Below, piece by piece: positions 41,393 to 51,768 of a stretch of DNA of 64,000 nt. The notes under the pieces are model-generated. The model was not told the DNA's origin. It saw only the letters and a program-made list of their open reading frames with translations, and made no database searches. The stretch is from BOG-938 sp035524315 (lineage in GTDB: Bacteria; Pseudomonadota; Alphaproteobacteria; Caulobacterales; Caulobacteraceae): NCBI GenBank assembly GCA_035524315.1, contig DATKPD010000078.1:183871-247870 (forward strand), written 5' to 3'. Both the position numbers and the translations under genes were made by a program. Each line of letters begins with the position of its first letter. The stretch's first letter is position 1.

Positions 41393-42103
41393 TCAGCTGG
41401 CCGGGGAGACCAGAGCCAAGCCACGACGCTCGCTGCTCTGCACCGCCGAGCGGAGGTCCGCGAACAAGGCCACCAGGTTGATCGGCAGCGCCAGGAGGAA
41501 GGCATAGCGCCAGCCCCAGGCCAGATAGTCCTGCCACGGAACCGACAGGGCCAAGGCGGCGGTGACGCCGACCGCGGCGACCAGGCCCATGGCGGCGCCG
41601 AACACCCAGCCCAGCGCGCGGCCTTCGCGGCTTTCCGCCGTTTCAGGGTGAACCAAGCCGCCCATACCCACGCCTTGACCGACCCGCAGCGCCACGACTA
41701 CGGCCACCGCCGCCAAGCCATGACCCGCGCCCGGGACGAACGCGACGGCCGCCGTCGAGAGAGCCAGAACCATCCGTGCGCCAATCAGCCGCACAGGCTC
41801 CGCCGGTCCATGGCCGCTGCGGAAGAAGCGAGAGGCCAGCCCCCGCACCGGATAGGCCAGGGCCCAGACGGCCAGACCGGCCAGCAGGCCCATGGTCGAG
41901 CCCAAGGCGGCGAAGGCGGTTTGCGGCAGAACCGCGACGGCCACGAAGGCCCAGACAAAGAAGTCAATCGATTCTGGCAAGCCGCTGAACGCCGAAACCG
42001 TCGCGATATCAGCAGTTTCGCTCGAAACAGAGCGGCTGTGGACCAGGGATTCTGTCTGCCCGTGACTACGCCGGACAGACGACCAAGCATACGCGGGGTT
42101 CAT
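41393..42103 (-). CDS. Half-length MFS-like membrane protein (helices 1-6)
   Basis: A 236-residue membrane protein matching only the N-terminal half of metabolite-proton symporters of the MFS (SIDFFVWAFVAVAVLP, VVALRVGQGVGMGGLVHPE, WGWRYAFLLALPINLVALF). The usual conserved loop between helices 2 and 3 is replaced by ASRFFRSGHGPAEP. The frame closes with a normal stop after helix 6, and no second half is found in 41235-41392. It could be a pseudogene or a working half-transporter. The ATG at 42103 has GGAGAA upstream. It is divergent from cyoA; full-length MFS genes are often seen upstream of cyo operons in alphaproteobacteria. Confidence 0.72.
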   Translation of the reverse strand: MNPAYAWSSVRRSHGQTESLVHSRSVSSETADIATVSAFSGLPESIDFFVWAFVAVAVLPQTAFAALGSTMGLLAGLAVWALAYPVRGLASRFFRSGHGPAEPVRLIGARMVLALSTAAVAFVPGAGHGLAAVAVVVALRVGQGVGMGGLVHPETAESREGRALGWVFGAAMGLVAAVGVTAALALSVPWQDYLAWGWRYAFLLALPINLVALFADLRSAVQSSERRGLALVSPAS

Positions 42104-42337
42104 ACTGATTCTCCGTTTCCGTCCCATGTCGCCGCTAAGCGGTCTTTCCGTGAGCATGACTCACCTGTGCATAAGCGCAACTGCAATCTGATTCAGCGAC
42201 GTCCAACTTAATCAGCGCATTAGCTGTGCATTGGTTGCGAACGAGGCCGACCATGGACAAACGGTCCAATGGCGCCGCATAAGCTCACAGCCTATTGCAG
42301 CGCAAAATGCGTCTCTCTCGTAACACGGTAGCTGATT

Positions 42338-43318
42338 GTGAGACTTATTAGAACGGCTGTGGCCGCAGGCCTGCTCCTTGCAACGACAGGCTGTAAGATG
42401 GTTGTGATGGACCCCGCCGGGGATATCGCACTGCAGCAGCGCAATCTCGTGCTGCTCTCAACGGCGCTTATGCTGTTGATTATCATACCTGTTATCCTGA
42501 TGACCTTATTCATCGCCTGGAAATACAGGGCCTCGAACACCGATGCGCCTTACGATCCTGAATGGCATCATTCGACTCGCATCGAAGTCGCCGTCTGGGC
42601 GGCCCCGCTGGCGATCATCATGGTCCTGGGCACGGTCACCTGGATCACCTGCCACACGCTGGACCCCTACCGTCCGCTCAGCCGGCTGTCGGCCACCCAG
42701 CCCCTGCCCTCCGGCGTCAAGCCGCTCGAGGTCGACGTGGTCGCCCTGGATTGGAAGTGGCTGTTCATCTATCCCGAGCTGGGCGTAGCTACGGTCAATG
42801 AGCTGGCGGCCCCGGTCGATCGCCCGATCGCCTTCAAGATCACCTCGAACACGGTGATGAACTCTTTTTACGTCCCCGCCCTGGCTGGCCAGATCTACGC
42901 CATGCCGGGCATGGAGACCCAGTTGCATGCCGTGATCAACAAGCCCGGCGAGTACGAGGGCTTTTCGGCTAACTACAGCGGCGCCGGCTTCTCGGACATG
43001 AAGTTCAAGTTCAAGGGCCTGCAGCCCGCCGCCTTCGATCAATGGGTCGCGGGCGTGCGCGCCAACGCCGGACAGATGGACCGAACCGCCTTCTCCGCGC
43101 TGGCTCAACCCAGCATCGCCGAGCCGGTCCGTCGCTTCGCCACGGTCGATCCGACCCTGTTCAGCGACATCCTCGACCAGTGCGCCACACCGGGTGCGGT
43201 CTGCGCCCGCGACGTGATGCACGCCGCCAGCGGACACGACCCGGTGCAACTGGCCGCGGCCGAGAAGATCCTCTGCGAACCGCAGGCCCTGCCCGCTCAA
43301 TCGCGTCCCGCGCCTTGA
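42338..43318 (+). CDS. cyoA: CyoA: ubiquinol oxidase subunit II
   Basis: A 326-residue lipoprotein subunit of the cytochrome bo3 quinol oxidase. The lipobox LLATTGCKM gives a lipidated cysteine near residue 19, followed by two membrane helices (LLSTALMLLIIIPVILMTLF and VAVWAAPLAIIMVLG). The periplasmic cupredoxin domain is present (WKWLFIYPELGVATVN, YAMPGMETQLHAV), but the copper A ligands are missing: the segment reads GFSANYSGAGFSDM, as in quinol oxidases. GTG at 42338 is the start that keeps the lipobox; no strong ribosome site precedes it. First gene of the cyo operon. Confidence 0.93.
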   Translation: MRLIRTAVAAGLLLATTGCKMVVMDPAGDIALQQRNLVLLSTALMLLIIIPVILMTLFIAWKYRASNTDAPYDPEWHHSTRIEVAVWAAPLAIIMVLGTVTWITCHTLDPYRPLSRLSATQPLPSGVKPLEVDVVALDWKWLFIYPELGVATVNELAAPVDRPIAFKITSNTVMNSFYVPALAGQIYAMPGMETQLHAVINKPGEYEGFSANYSGAGFSDMKFKFKGLQPAAFDQWVAGVRANAGQMDRTAFSALAQPSIAEPVRRFATVDPTLFSDILDQCATPGAVCARDVMHAASGHDPVQLAAAEKILCEPQALPAQSRPAP

Positions 43319-43351
43319 TCGGCCCCACACAGTGATCCTTCGAGTTATCCG

Positions 43352-45358
43352 ATGACCTTATCCGAACTCGCCACATTCATTTTCGGGCGGCTGAACTGGG
43401 ACTCGCTCCCGTTCCACGAGCCGATCCTGATCATCACCTTCGCCGGTGTCGCCGTCGGCGGCACGACGGTGCTGGGCCTGGTCACCTACTTCAAGCTGTG
43501 GGGCTACCTATGGCGCGAATGGTTCACCAGCATCGACCATAAGAAGATCGGTGTGATGTACATCGTCCTGGGCGTGGTCATGCTGCTGCGCGGCTTCGCC
43601 GACGCCCTGATGATGCGGGCCCAGCAGGCCCTGTCGTTCGGACCCAGCCACGGCTATCTGCCCCCGGCGCACTACGACCAGGTTTTCACCGCCCACGGCG
43701 TGATCATGATCTTCTTCGTGGCCATGCCCCTGGTGACCGGCCTGATGAACTTCGTGGTGCCCCTGCAGATCGGCGCGCGCGACGTGTCCTTCCCCTTCCT
43801 GAACAATTTCAGCTTCTGGATGACGGTGGGCGGCGCGGTGCTGGTGATGATGTCGCTGTTCATCGGCAACTTCGCGCGCACCGGCTGGCTGGCCTATCCG
43901 CCCCTGTCGGACATCGCCTTCAGTCCCGACGTCGGGGTCGACTATTACATATGGTCCCTGCAGATCGCGGGGGTCGGGACATTGCTGTCCGGCGTCAATC
44001 TGCTGGCCACCATCATCAAGATGCGCGCGCCGGGCATGACCATGATGAAGATGCCGGTTTTCACCTGGACCGCGCTTTGCACCAACGTGCTGATCGTCGC
44101 CTCCTTCCCGGTGCTGACCGTGGTGCTGGCCCTGCTGTCGGCTGACCGTTACATCGGCACGCACTTCTTCACGGACAACCTCGGCGGCAACCCGATGATG
44201 TACGTGAATCTGATCTGGATCTGGGGCCACCCCGAGGTCTACATCCTGATCCTGCCCGCCTTCGGCGTGTTCTCGGAGGTGGTCTCGACCTTCTCGGGCA
44301 AGCGTCTGTTCGGCTACACCTCAATGGTCTACGCCACCGTGGCCATCACCGCCGCCTCGTACCTGGTGTGGCTGCACCACTTCTTCACCATGGGCGCCGG
44401 CGCCGACGTCAACGCGTTCTTCGGCGTGACCACCATGATCATCTCGATCCCCACGGGGGCCAAGATCTTCAACTGGCTGTTCACCATGTACCGCGGCCGC
44501 GTGCGCTTCGACGTGCCGATGCTGTGGACCGTGGGCTTCATGGTCACCTTCGTCATCGGCGGCATGACCGGCGTGCTGCTCGCCGTGCCCTCGGCCGACT
44601 TCGTGCTGCACAACAGCCTGTTCCTGATCGCGCACTTCCGCAACGTCATCATCGGCGGCGTGGTGTTCGGCATGTTCGCCGGCATCAACTACTGGTTCCC
44701 CAAGGCCTTCGGCTTCCGGCTCGATCCGTTCTGGGGCAAGGTGTCGTTCTGGTGCTGGCTGGTGGGCTTCTACCTGGCCTTCATGCCGCTCTACGTCCTG
44801 GGACTGATGGGCGTGACCCGCCGCCTCAGCCACTTCGACGACATGTCGCTGCGCCCGTGGTTCCTGATCGCCGCCCTCGGCGCGGCCGTGATCGCGGCCG
44901 GCATCGGCGCCTTCCTGGTGCAGATCGCGGTCAGCATCATCAACCGCGAAAAGCTGAAGGATGTCACCGGCGACCTGTGGCACGGCCGCACCCTGGAATG
45001 GTCAACTTCCTCACCGCCGCCGTCCTACAACTTCGCCTTCACCCCGATCATCCATCAGCAGGACGCGTGGTGGGACATGAAGACCCACGGCTTTGAACGG
45101 CCGACCTCGGGCTTCATTCCCATCCACATGCCCAAGAGCACCGCCGCCGGCATCCTCCTGGCCGGGTGCGCCGTCGCCTCGGGGTTCGGCCTGATCTGGC
45201 ACATGTGGTGGCTGGCGATCATCGGCCTGGCCGCCACCATCATCGGCGCCATCATCAACAGCTTCCAAAGCCAGACCGACCGCGAGTTCTACGTGCCGGC
45301 CGAGGAAGTCGCGCAGGTTGAAGGCGCCCGCACCGAAGCCCTGGGGAAAGTCGCATGA
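43352..45358 (+). CDS. cyoB: CyoB: ubiquinol oxidase subunit I
   Basis: A 668-residue catalytic subunit, proton-pumping heme-copper oxidase type A. The quinol-binding residues of E. coli CyoB are conserved: the Arg and Asp in LRGFADALMM and His and Gln in AHYDQVF. The copper B ligands are in WGHPEVYILILP (His crosslinked to Tyr) and LHHFFTMG, and the heme histidines in FTAHGVIM and AHFRNVIIGG. It reduces oxygen to water using ubiquinol. It overlaps cyoC by 4 bases (ATGA). Confidence 0.95.
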   Translation: MTLSELATFIFGRLNWDSLPFHEPILIITFAGVAVGGTTVLGLVTYFKLWGYLWREWFTSIDHKKIGVMYIVLGVVMLLRGFADALMMRAQQALSFGPSHGYLPPAHYDQVFTAHGVIMIFFVAMPLVTGLMNFVVPLQIGARDVSFPFLNNFSFWMTVGGAVLVMMSLFIGNFARTGWLAYPPLSDIAFSPDVGVDYYIWSLQIAGVGTLLSGVNLLATIIKMRAPGMTMMKMPVFTWTALCTNVLIVASFPVLTVVLALLSADRYIGTHFFTDNLGGNPMMYVNLIWIWGHPEVYILILPAFGVFSEVVSTFSGKRLFGYTSMVYATVAITAASYLVWLHHFFTMGAGADVNAFFGVTTMIISIPTGAKIFNWLFTMYRGRVRFDVPMLWTVGFMVTFVIGGMTGVLLAVPSADFVLHNSLFLIAHFRNVIIGGVVFGMFAGINYWFPKAFGFRLDPFWGKVSFWCWLVGFYLAFMPLYVLGLMGVTRRLSHFDDMSLRPWFLIAALGAAVIAAGIGAFLVQIAVSIINREKLKDVTGDLWHGRTLEWSTSSPPPSYNFAFTPIIHQQDAWWDMKTHGFERPTSGFIPIHMPKSTAAGILLAGCAVASGFGLIWHMWWLAIIGLAATIIGAIINSFQSQTDREFYVPAEEVAQVEGARTEALGKVA

Positions 45359-45981
45359 GCGCCTCTTCGCACACGCCCGACGCCGAGCGCACAGGCTCGG
45401 CCTTCATGATGACCACCGAGCATCACCCGGAGAGCAGCACCTATCTCGGGTTCTGGCTCTATCTGATGAGCGACTGCCTGCTGTTCGCGGGCCTGTTCGC
45501 GACCTTCGGCGTGCTCGGCCACTCCTACGCCGGCGGCCCCGGAGGCGCGGAGTTGTTCGACCTGCCGACGGTGGCGCTCAACACCACCTTCCTGCTGTGC
45601 TCGTCGATCACCTATGGCATGGCCATGATCGCGGTGCAGGAGAAGCGCAAGCACGCCGCCCTGCTGTGGTTGGCGATCACGGGCCTGTTCGGCTGCGGGT
45701 TCATCACGCTGGAGCTGAAGGAGTTCGTGCACCTGATCCTGGAGGGCAACGGCCCGCAGCGCAGCGCCTTCCTCTCCAGCTTCTTCACCCTGGTCGGCAC
45801 CCACGGTCTGCACGTGACCTGCGGCCTGATCTGGCTGGTGACCCTGATGTTCCAGATCAATCGCTGGGGCCTCAACGAAACCACCCAGCGCCGCCTGATG
45901 TGCCTCAGCCTGTTCTGGCACTTCCTCGACGTGATCTGGATCGGCGTGTTCTCGTTTGTCTACCTGCTTGGAGCGATGTGA
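45355..45981 (+). CDS. cyoC: CyoC: ubiquinol oxidase subunit III
   Basis: A 208-residue five-helix subunit III of the bo3 oxidase (LGFWLYLMSDCLLFAGLFAT, LELKEFVHLILEGN, GTHGLHVTCGLIWLV, LFWHFLDVIWIGVFSFVYLL). All family segments are present and the length is typical. The start overlaps the cyoB stop (ATGA) and the stop overlaps the cyoD start by one base (TGATG). Confidence 0.94.
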   Translation: MSASSHTPDAERTGSAFMMTTEHHPESSTYLGFWLYLMSDCLLFAGLFATFGVLGHSYAGGPGGAELFDLPTVALNTTFLLCSSITYGMAMIAVQEKRKHAALLWLAITGLFGCGFITLELKEFVHLILEGNGPQRSAFLSSFFTLVGTHGLHVTCGLIWLVTLMFQINRWGLNETTQRRLMCLSLFWHFLDVIWIGVFSFVYLLGAM

Positions 45982-46370
45982 TGGGCGACCATTCTGACGC
46001 GCATGACGCCCACCATGGGGACCATCACGGCGCCCCCGCGATCCACTTCTCGCGCAAGGATTACGTCACCGGCTTCCTGCTGGCGGGGCTGCTGACCGCC
46101 ATCCCGTTCTGGCTGGTCATGAGTCACGCCATTGGCGACGCCTCGACCGCCGGCTTCATCGTCATGGGTCTGGCCGCGGTGCAGGTGGTCGTGCACATGG
46201 TGTACTTCCTGCACATGAACGGCAAATCCGAGCACGGCTGGACCCTCCTGGCCCTGCTGTTTACGCTGCTGCTCCTCGGCATCGTTCTGACGGGTTCGCT
46301 GTGGGTCATGCACCACCTGAAAGTGAACATGATGCCCATGTCCATCCAGGACATGCGGCAGGCGCCGTGA
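45981..46370 (+). CDS. cyoD: CyoD: ubiquinol oxidase subunit IV
   Basis: A 129-residue subunit IV with three membrane helices (YVTGFLLAGLLTAIPFWLVM, GFIVMGLAAVQVVVHMVYFL, LLALLFTLLLLGIVLTGSLW) and the family segment FLHMNGKSEHGW. The N terminus is unusually histidine-rich (GDHSDAHDAHHGDHHGAP), which could bind metal. It is read from the ATG at 45981 that overlaps the cyoC stop; its own stop overlaps the GTG of the SURF1 gene. Confidence 0.93.
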   Translation: MGDHSDAHDAHHGDHHGAPAIHFSRKDYVTGFLLAGLLTAIPFWLVMSHAIGDASTAGFIVMGLAAVQVVVHMVYFLHMNGKSEHGWTLLALLFTLLLLGIVLTGSLWVMHHLKVNMMPMSIQDMRQAP

Positions 46371-47155
46371 CCGCGCGCACCCCGCGCGCTTCACGCCCCG
46401 GAAATCCAAAGCGCCTGGCCGCCCTCGCGGCCGGCGCTTTTCTGCTTGCGGGCTTCATCGGCCTGGGCGTGTGGCAACTCGAGCGTCTGACGTGGAAAGA
46501 GGCGCTGATCGCCCGGGTCGACGCCCGCGTGCACGCGCCGCCCATCGCCCCGCCGGGCCCGTCCGATTGGCCCAAGGCGACAGCCGCAGCCGATGAGTAT
46601 CGCCATGTCAGCCTGGGCGGCGCCTACCTCAACGACCGCGAGACCCTGGTCCAGGCGGTGACCGAGGCCGGCCCCGGCTTTTGGGTGATGACTCCCTTGC
46701 GCGCCGACGCGGGCTATACGGTGCTGATCAACCGCGGTTTTGTCCCGCAGGACCACCCGGCCCAAGCGGAACGGCGGGCCGGCCTGATTGAGGGCCACAC
46801 GACCGTCACCGGCTTGGTGCGCATCAGCGAACCCCACGGCGGCTTCCTGCGCGCCAACGATCCCGCGGGCGACCACTGGTACTCACGCGACGTGGCGGCC
46901 ATCGCCCGAGCCCGCGGGCTGACGAACGCCGCACCCTATTTCATCGACGCCGACGCCACGCCCAACGCCGGCGGATGGCCGCTGGGCGGCATGACCGTGA
47001 TCAACTTCCCCAACAGCCATCTGGTCTATGCGCTGACATGGTTCGTAATGGCCGCGATGACGGGCGCTGGGCTCGTCTGGCCGGTCCTTCAGCGCGCTCG
47101 CAACCGGCGGCGGGCCGACGCAAGCTCTAACGCGGTCCATGACGCACACGAATGA
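46367..47155 (+). CDS. SURF1-family oxidase assembly protein
   Basis: A 262-residue SURF1 protein, which assists heme insertion into heme-copper oxidases. It has an N-terminal membrane helix (LAALAAGAFLLAGFIGLGVWQLERL, with the family WQ-x-RL pattern), the periplasmic body with PGFWVMTPL and VLINRGFVPQ, and a C-terminal helix ending NSHLVYALTWFVMA. The start is GTG at 46367 overlapping the cyoD stop (GTGA). Its place in the cyo operon fits maturation of the bo3 oxidase. Its end overlaps regB by 17 bases. Confidence 0.92.
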   Translation: MTARTPRASRPGNPKRLAALAAGAFLLAGFIGLGVWQLERLTWKEALIARVDARVHAPPIAPPGPSDWPKATAAADEYRHVSLGGAYLNDRETLVQAVTEAGPGFWVMTPLRADAGYTVLINRGFVPQDHPAQAERRAGLIEGHTTVTGLVRISEPHGGFLRANDPAGDHWYSRDVAAIARARGLTNAAPYFIDADATPNAGGWPLGGMTVINFPNSHLVYALTWFVMAAMTGAGLVWPVLQRARNRRRADASSNAVHDAHE

Positions 47156-48452
47156 TCCAACCGTCGTAGCGCCTGCCCAGCCCGCCCTGGCCGTCACCAC
47201 GGCGCGCGACAACCTCTTCCTGCTGGTCCAGCTGCGCTGGATCGCGGTCGTCGGGCAGGTCGCGACCATGGCCCTGGTTGAGCTGGGCATGGGCGTGCGC
47301 CTGCCGCTGGCGCAGATGGGCGCGGTGCTCGCGGTCTTCGGCCTTGGCAATCTGTTCAGCCTGGTGCGACTGCGCGGCGCCGCGCCGGTCACGAACATCG
47401 AGCTGCTACTCAACCTGACCTTCGACACTCTGGTCCTGACCGCCCTGCTCTATCTCAGCGGCGGCCCGACCAATCCGTTTACCGCCCTATATCTGCTGCA
47501 GGTGATCCTGGGCGCGGTTCTGCTCGAAGCCTGGGCGACCTGGGCCATGGTGCTGGTGTCGCTGCTGTGCTTCGTGGGGATGACCTTCGCCTACCAGCCT
47601 CTGATCCTGCCGCCCACAGGGCCGGATCTGTTCGAACTGTACATTCGCGGCGCCCTGGTGGGCTTCGCGCTGGACGCGGTGCTGCTGGTGTTCTTCATCA
47701 GCCGGATCAACAACAACCTGCGCCTTCGTGACCAGCGCCTGTCGGCCCTGCGCCAGCGCGCGGTGGAGGAGGAGCACATCGTGCGCATGGGCCTTCTGGC
47801 CTCGGGCGCCGCGCACGAACTGGGCACGCCCCTGGCCACGCTGGATGTGATCCTCGGGGACTGGCGGCAGATGCCCAAGCTGGCCGACGATCCCGAACTG
47901 GCCGCGGAGATCGAGGACATGCGGTCGGAAGTCGCGCGGTGCAAATCCATCGTCACCGGCGTTCTGCTGTCGGCGGGCGAGGCGCGCGCGGAGGCGGCCA
48001 GCGCGGCCAGCCTGCGCGGCTATCTGGCCGACATTTTCGAGGAATGGCGCGCGCGCCGCGCCCCGCCGATCGCCACCTATGACGACAGCGAGCTTTCGGA
48101 TCGCAAGGTGGTGGCCGACTCGGCGCTCAAGCAGGCGATCACCAATGTGCTGGACAACGCCTATGAGGCCAGCCCAGAAGCGGTGTTCATGCGCGTGCGT
48201 ATCGAGGGCGACCAACTGGTGATCGTGATCCACGACCTGGGGCCGGGCTTCACCGGCGCCATGCTGGCCGACATCGGGAGGCCCTACCAGTCGACCAAAG
48301 GGCGCCAGGGCGGCGGGCTGGGCCTGTTCCTGGTGGTCAATGTGGTGCGCAAGCTCGGCGGGCGCGTGCAGGCGCGCAACCGCGAGATCGGCGGGGCCGA
48401 GGTCAAGATCACCGCGCCCCTCAGCGCCCTCGAAATCGCGGCCGCCCGATGA
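47139..48452 (+). CDS. regB: RegB/ActS-type redox sensor histidine kinase
   Basis: A 437-residue membrane kinase. Six or so N-terminal helices carry the quinone-sensing motif GGPTNPF (YLSGGPTNPFTALY), a hallmark of RegB/ActS/PrrB. The dimerisation box ASGAAHELGTPLATL contains the phosphorylated histidine, and the redox-active cysteine region EVARCKSIV is conserved. The HATPase boxes TNVLDNAYEASPE, DLGPGFT and GGGLGLFLV follow. RegB senses quinone pool redox state and phosphorylates RegA, encoded next with a 4-base overlap. Linkage to cyoABCD suggests control of respiration by oxygen supply. Confidence 0.93.
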   Translation: MTHTNDPTVVAPAQPALAVTTARDNLFLLVQLRWIAVVGQVATMALVELGMGVRLPLAQMGAVLAVFGLGNLFSLVRLRGAAPVTNIELLLNLTFDTLVLTALLYLSGGPTNPFTALYLLQVILGAVLLEAWATWAMVLVSLLCFVGMTFAYQPLILPPTGPDLFELYIRGALVGFALDAVLLVFFISRINNNLRLRDQRLSALRQRAVEEEHIVRMGLLASGAAHELGTPLATLDVILGDWRQMPKLADDPELAAEIEDMRSEVARCKSIVTGVLLSAGEARAEAASAASLRGYLADIFEEWRARRAPPIATYDDSELSDRKVVADSALKQAITNVLDNAYEASPEAVFMRVRIEGDQLVIVIHDLGPGFTGAMLADIGRPYQSTKGRQGGGLGLFLVVNVVRKLGGRVQARNREIGGAEVKITAPLSALEIAAAR

Positions 48453-48982
48453 GCGCCCCGCGCCGCCTGCTGATCGTCGAGGACGACGCCAAGTTCGCTG
48501 CGGCCCTGCAGCGCTCGTTCGAGCGCAAGGGTTATCTGGTGAGCCATTCGGTCAGCCTGGCCGAGACCCAGGACCAGCTCGGCCGCTTCGAGCCGGGCTA
48601 CGCCGTAGTCGACCTGAAACTGGCCGGGGAGTCGGGTCTGGCGTGCGTGGAGGCCCTGCGTCAGCACAACCCCGACCTGCTGATCGTGGTTCTGACCGGC
48701 TTCGCCAGCATCGCCACGGCGGTCGAGGCGATCAAGCTCGGCGCCTGTCACTATCTGGCCAAGCCGGCCAACAGCGACGACATCGAGGAGGCCTTCGCCC
48801 GCGGTTCGGGCGACGCGACTACGCCTATCAGCCAACGGCCGACCTCGATCAAGACTCTGGAATGGGAGCGCATCCACCAGACCCTGGTCGAGACCGAATT
48901 CAACATCTCCGAAACCGCGCGCCGTTTAGGCATGCACCGGCGCACCCTCGCCCGAAAGCTCGAGAAGCGCCGGCTGAGCTAA
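48449..48982 (+). CDS. regA: RegA/ActR-type response regulator
   Basis: A 177-residue regulator. The receiver (1-125) has LLIVEDDAKF, acceptor aspartate in AVVDLKLAGESG, VLTGFAS and the lysine in YLAKPA. A proline-containing linker leads to a Fis-type helix-turn-helix at the C terminus (FNISETARRLGMHRRTLARK). RegA proteins bind GC-rich sites and control respiratory and redox genes. The start overlaps the regB stop. It ends 10 bases from the convergent beta-propeller gene. Confidence 0.95.
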   Translation: MSAPRRLLIVEDDAKFAAALQRSFERKGYLVSHSVSLAETQDQLGRFEPGYAVVDLKLAGESGLACVEALRQHNPDLLIVVLTGFASIATAVEAIKLGACHYLAKPANSDDIEEAFARGSGDATTPISQRPTSIKTLEWERIHQTLVETEFNISETARRLGMHRRTLARKLEKRRLS

Positions 48983-48992
48983 AGCCCTCGCC

Positions 48993-50858
<1,866 letters not shown>

Positions 50859-51219
50859 GGAGATCCTCCTCGTCATTGCGTCAGCCGACGATCGCATCGG
50901 CTTGCGGAACACCGCATGGGCCAAGGCCTCGTCGCCGAACGTCAAGGCCGCCCTGCTGGTCGCCGTCAGATCGACGGAGACGAAGGCCTTGCTTGTCCGG
51001 CGTTTGTCCGGCGGTTACGGCTCGTTGGCAAGGCCTGCGAGACGCGCCGCTAGTGCTGCGTCTTCAGGCCCTCACACCGCCAATCGGAATCTCGCGCGGA
51101 GCTATAAGACTTGCGGCCCTTCCACGGTTCGCCGCTGCGGCGCCGCGGGCGGACGGCGCTCGGGCCTCGCCCAGAGAATAGGCGAAATGGGCGGCGGACC
51201 CCGCGCCGCCCACGTCACC
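50859..51219. other. Intergenic region without a supported gene
   Basis: About 360 bases upstream of the beta-propeller gene, containing only short overlapping frames without family likeness. The promoter of the beta-propeller gene must lie near its right side of the start at 50858. At the far end is a strong hairpin (51188-51212) that probably ends transcription of the small gene at 51220. Confidence 0.45.
51188..51212 (-). terminator. Hairpin terminator after the small unknown gene
   Basis: TGGGCGGCG (51188-51196) and CGCCGCCCA (51204-51212) form a perfect 9-pair stem with a 7-base loop, 7 bases after the stop of the minus-strand gene at 51220. Read on that strand it is followed by TTTCG, a short T run. 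Likely a terminator. Confidence 0.55.
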
Positions 51220-51417
51220 TCAACGGCAGAAGCTCAGGTTCGCGCGTCCGTGATCGGGCACGATCTCCACAGGCAAGCCCATCAGCTTGCGAGGATGAAA
51301 ATCGTTGTCCGGATCCCTCAGGAAGGATTCGTCGTGCAGAAGCGAGCGCCATTCGGCCGGTGTAAACCGCAGCTTATAGTCGGCGCCCAATCTGGTGGTG
51401 CAGTCGCTCTTAGGCAT
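51220..51417 (-). CDS. Small hypothetical protein
   Basis: A 65-residue soluble protein, MPKSDCTTRLGADYKLRFTP..., that I do not recognise. It has no membrane segment and contains an LRFTPAEWRSLL helix, a DPDNDFHPRKLMGLPVEIV stretch and two cysteines (residue 6 and near the C terminus, SFCR). Coding character is supported by GGAG upstream of the ATG at 51417, by balanced composition compared with the arginine-rich shadow frames around it, and by a hairpin terminator after the stop. An in-frame extension to 51642 is not protein-like. Confidence 0.6.
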   Translation of the reverse strand: MPKSDCTTRLGADYKLRFTPAEWRSLLHDESFLRDPDNDFHPRKLMGLPVEIVPDHGRANLSFCR

Positions 51418-51768
51418 GACAAACTCCGGGTCTTGGCCCCGAACCCACCTTCGCTTTCGAGCGAGTCGAAAGTGGGGCTGATTTGTATCGGATTGACGCA
51501 GCAATGTTTCGCGTCCGTCTTCGTTCCGCCGCCGCCTGGCCGGCTGACCCACCGACCTTGAGCGCTCCCGGCGCCTAGCCGGCGGGCAATCGGCGGCCGC
51601 GCACGCCCGAAACGGCGGCGCTTGGCCCCACGCCGTCAGCATCCGCCGCTCCCGGCCTAAAGCATCGTGCGATCCGGTCTTGTGCCCGCGCGGCCCAGGA
51701 TGTTCTTTGCCGCGAGTCAGGCCACGGCTGCGGAACCTCTGCAGCCATCGCGAAGGGGTCTCAGTTCC
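51418..51768. other. Intergenic leader upstream of the glycogen operon
   Basis: About 350 bases between the small unknown gene (minus) and glgP (plus). No gene is supported. It must hold divergent promoters for both, but no consensus that I trust is visible; in particular there is no EcfG or SigF box. An in-frame extension of glgP reaches 51667 but lacks family likeness. Confidence 0.45.

Noticed and set aside
42196..42210. Possible RegA/RegR binding site GCGAC-GTCC in front of cyoA
   Set aside because: Only part of the degenerate consensus matches and such half-sites are expected by chance in GC-rich DNA.
42104..42337. FNR/FixK box (TTGAT-N4-ATCAA) before cyoA
   Set aside because: No copy with acceptable match was found; TTAATcagcgcATTAG is only a loose palindrome.
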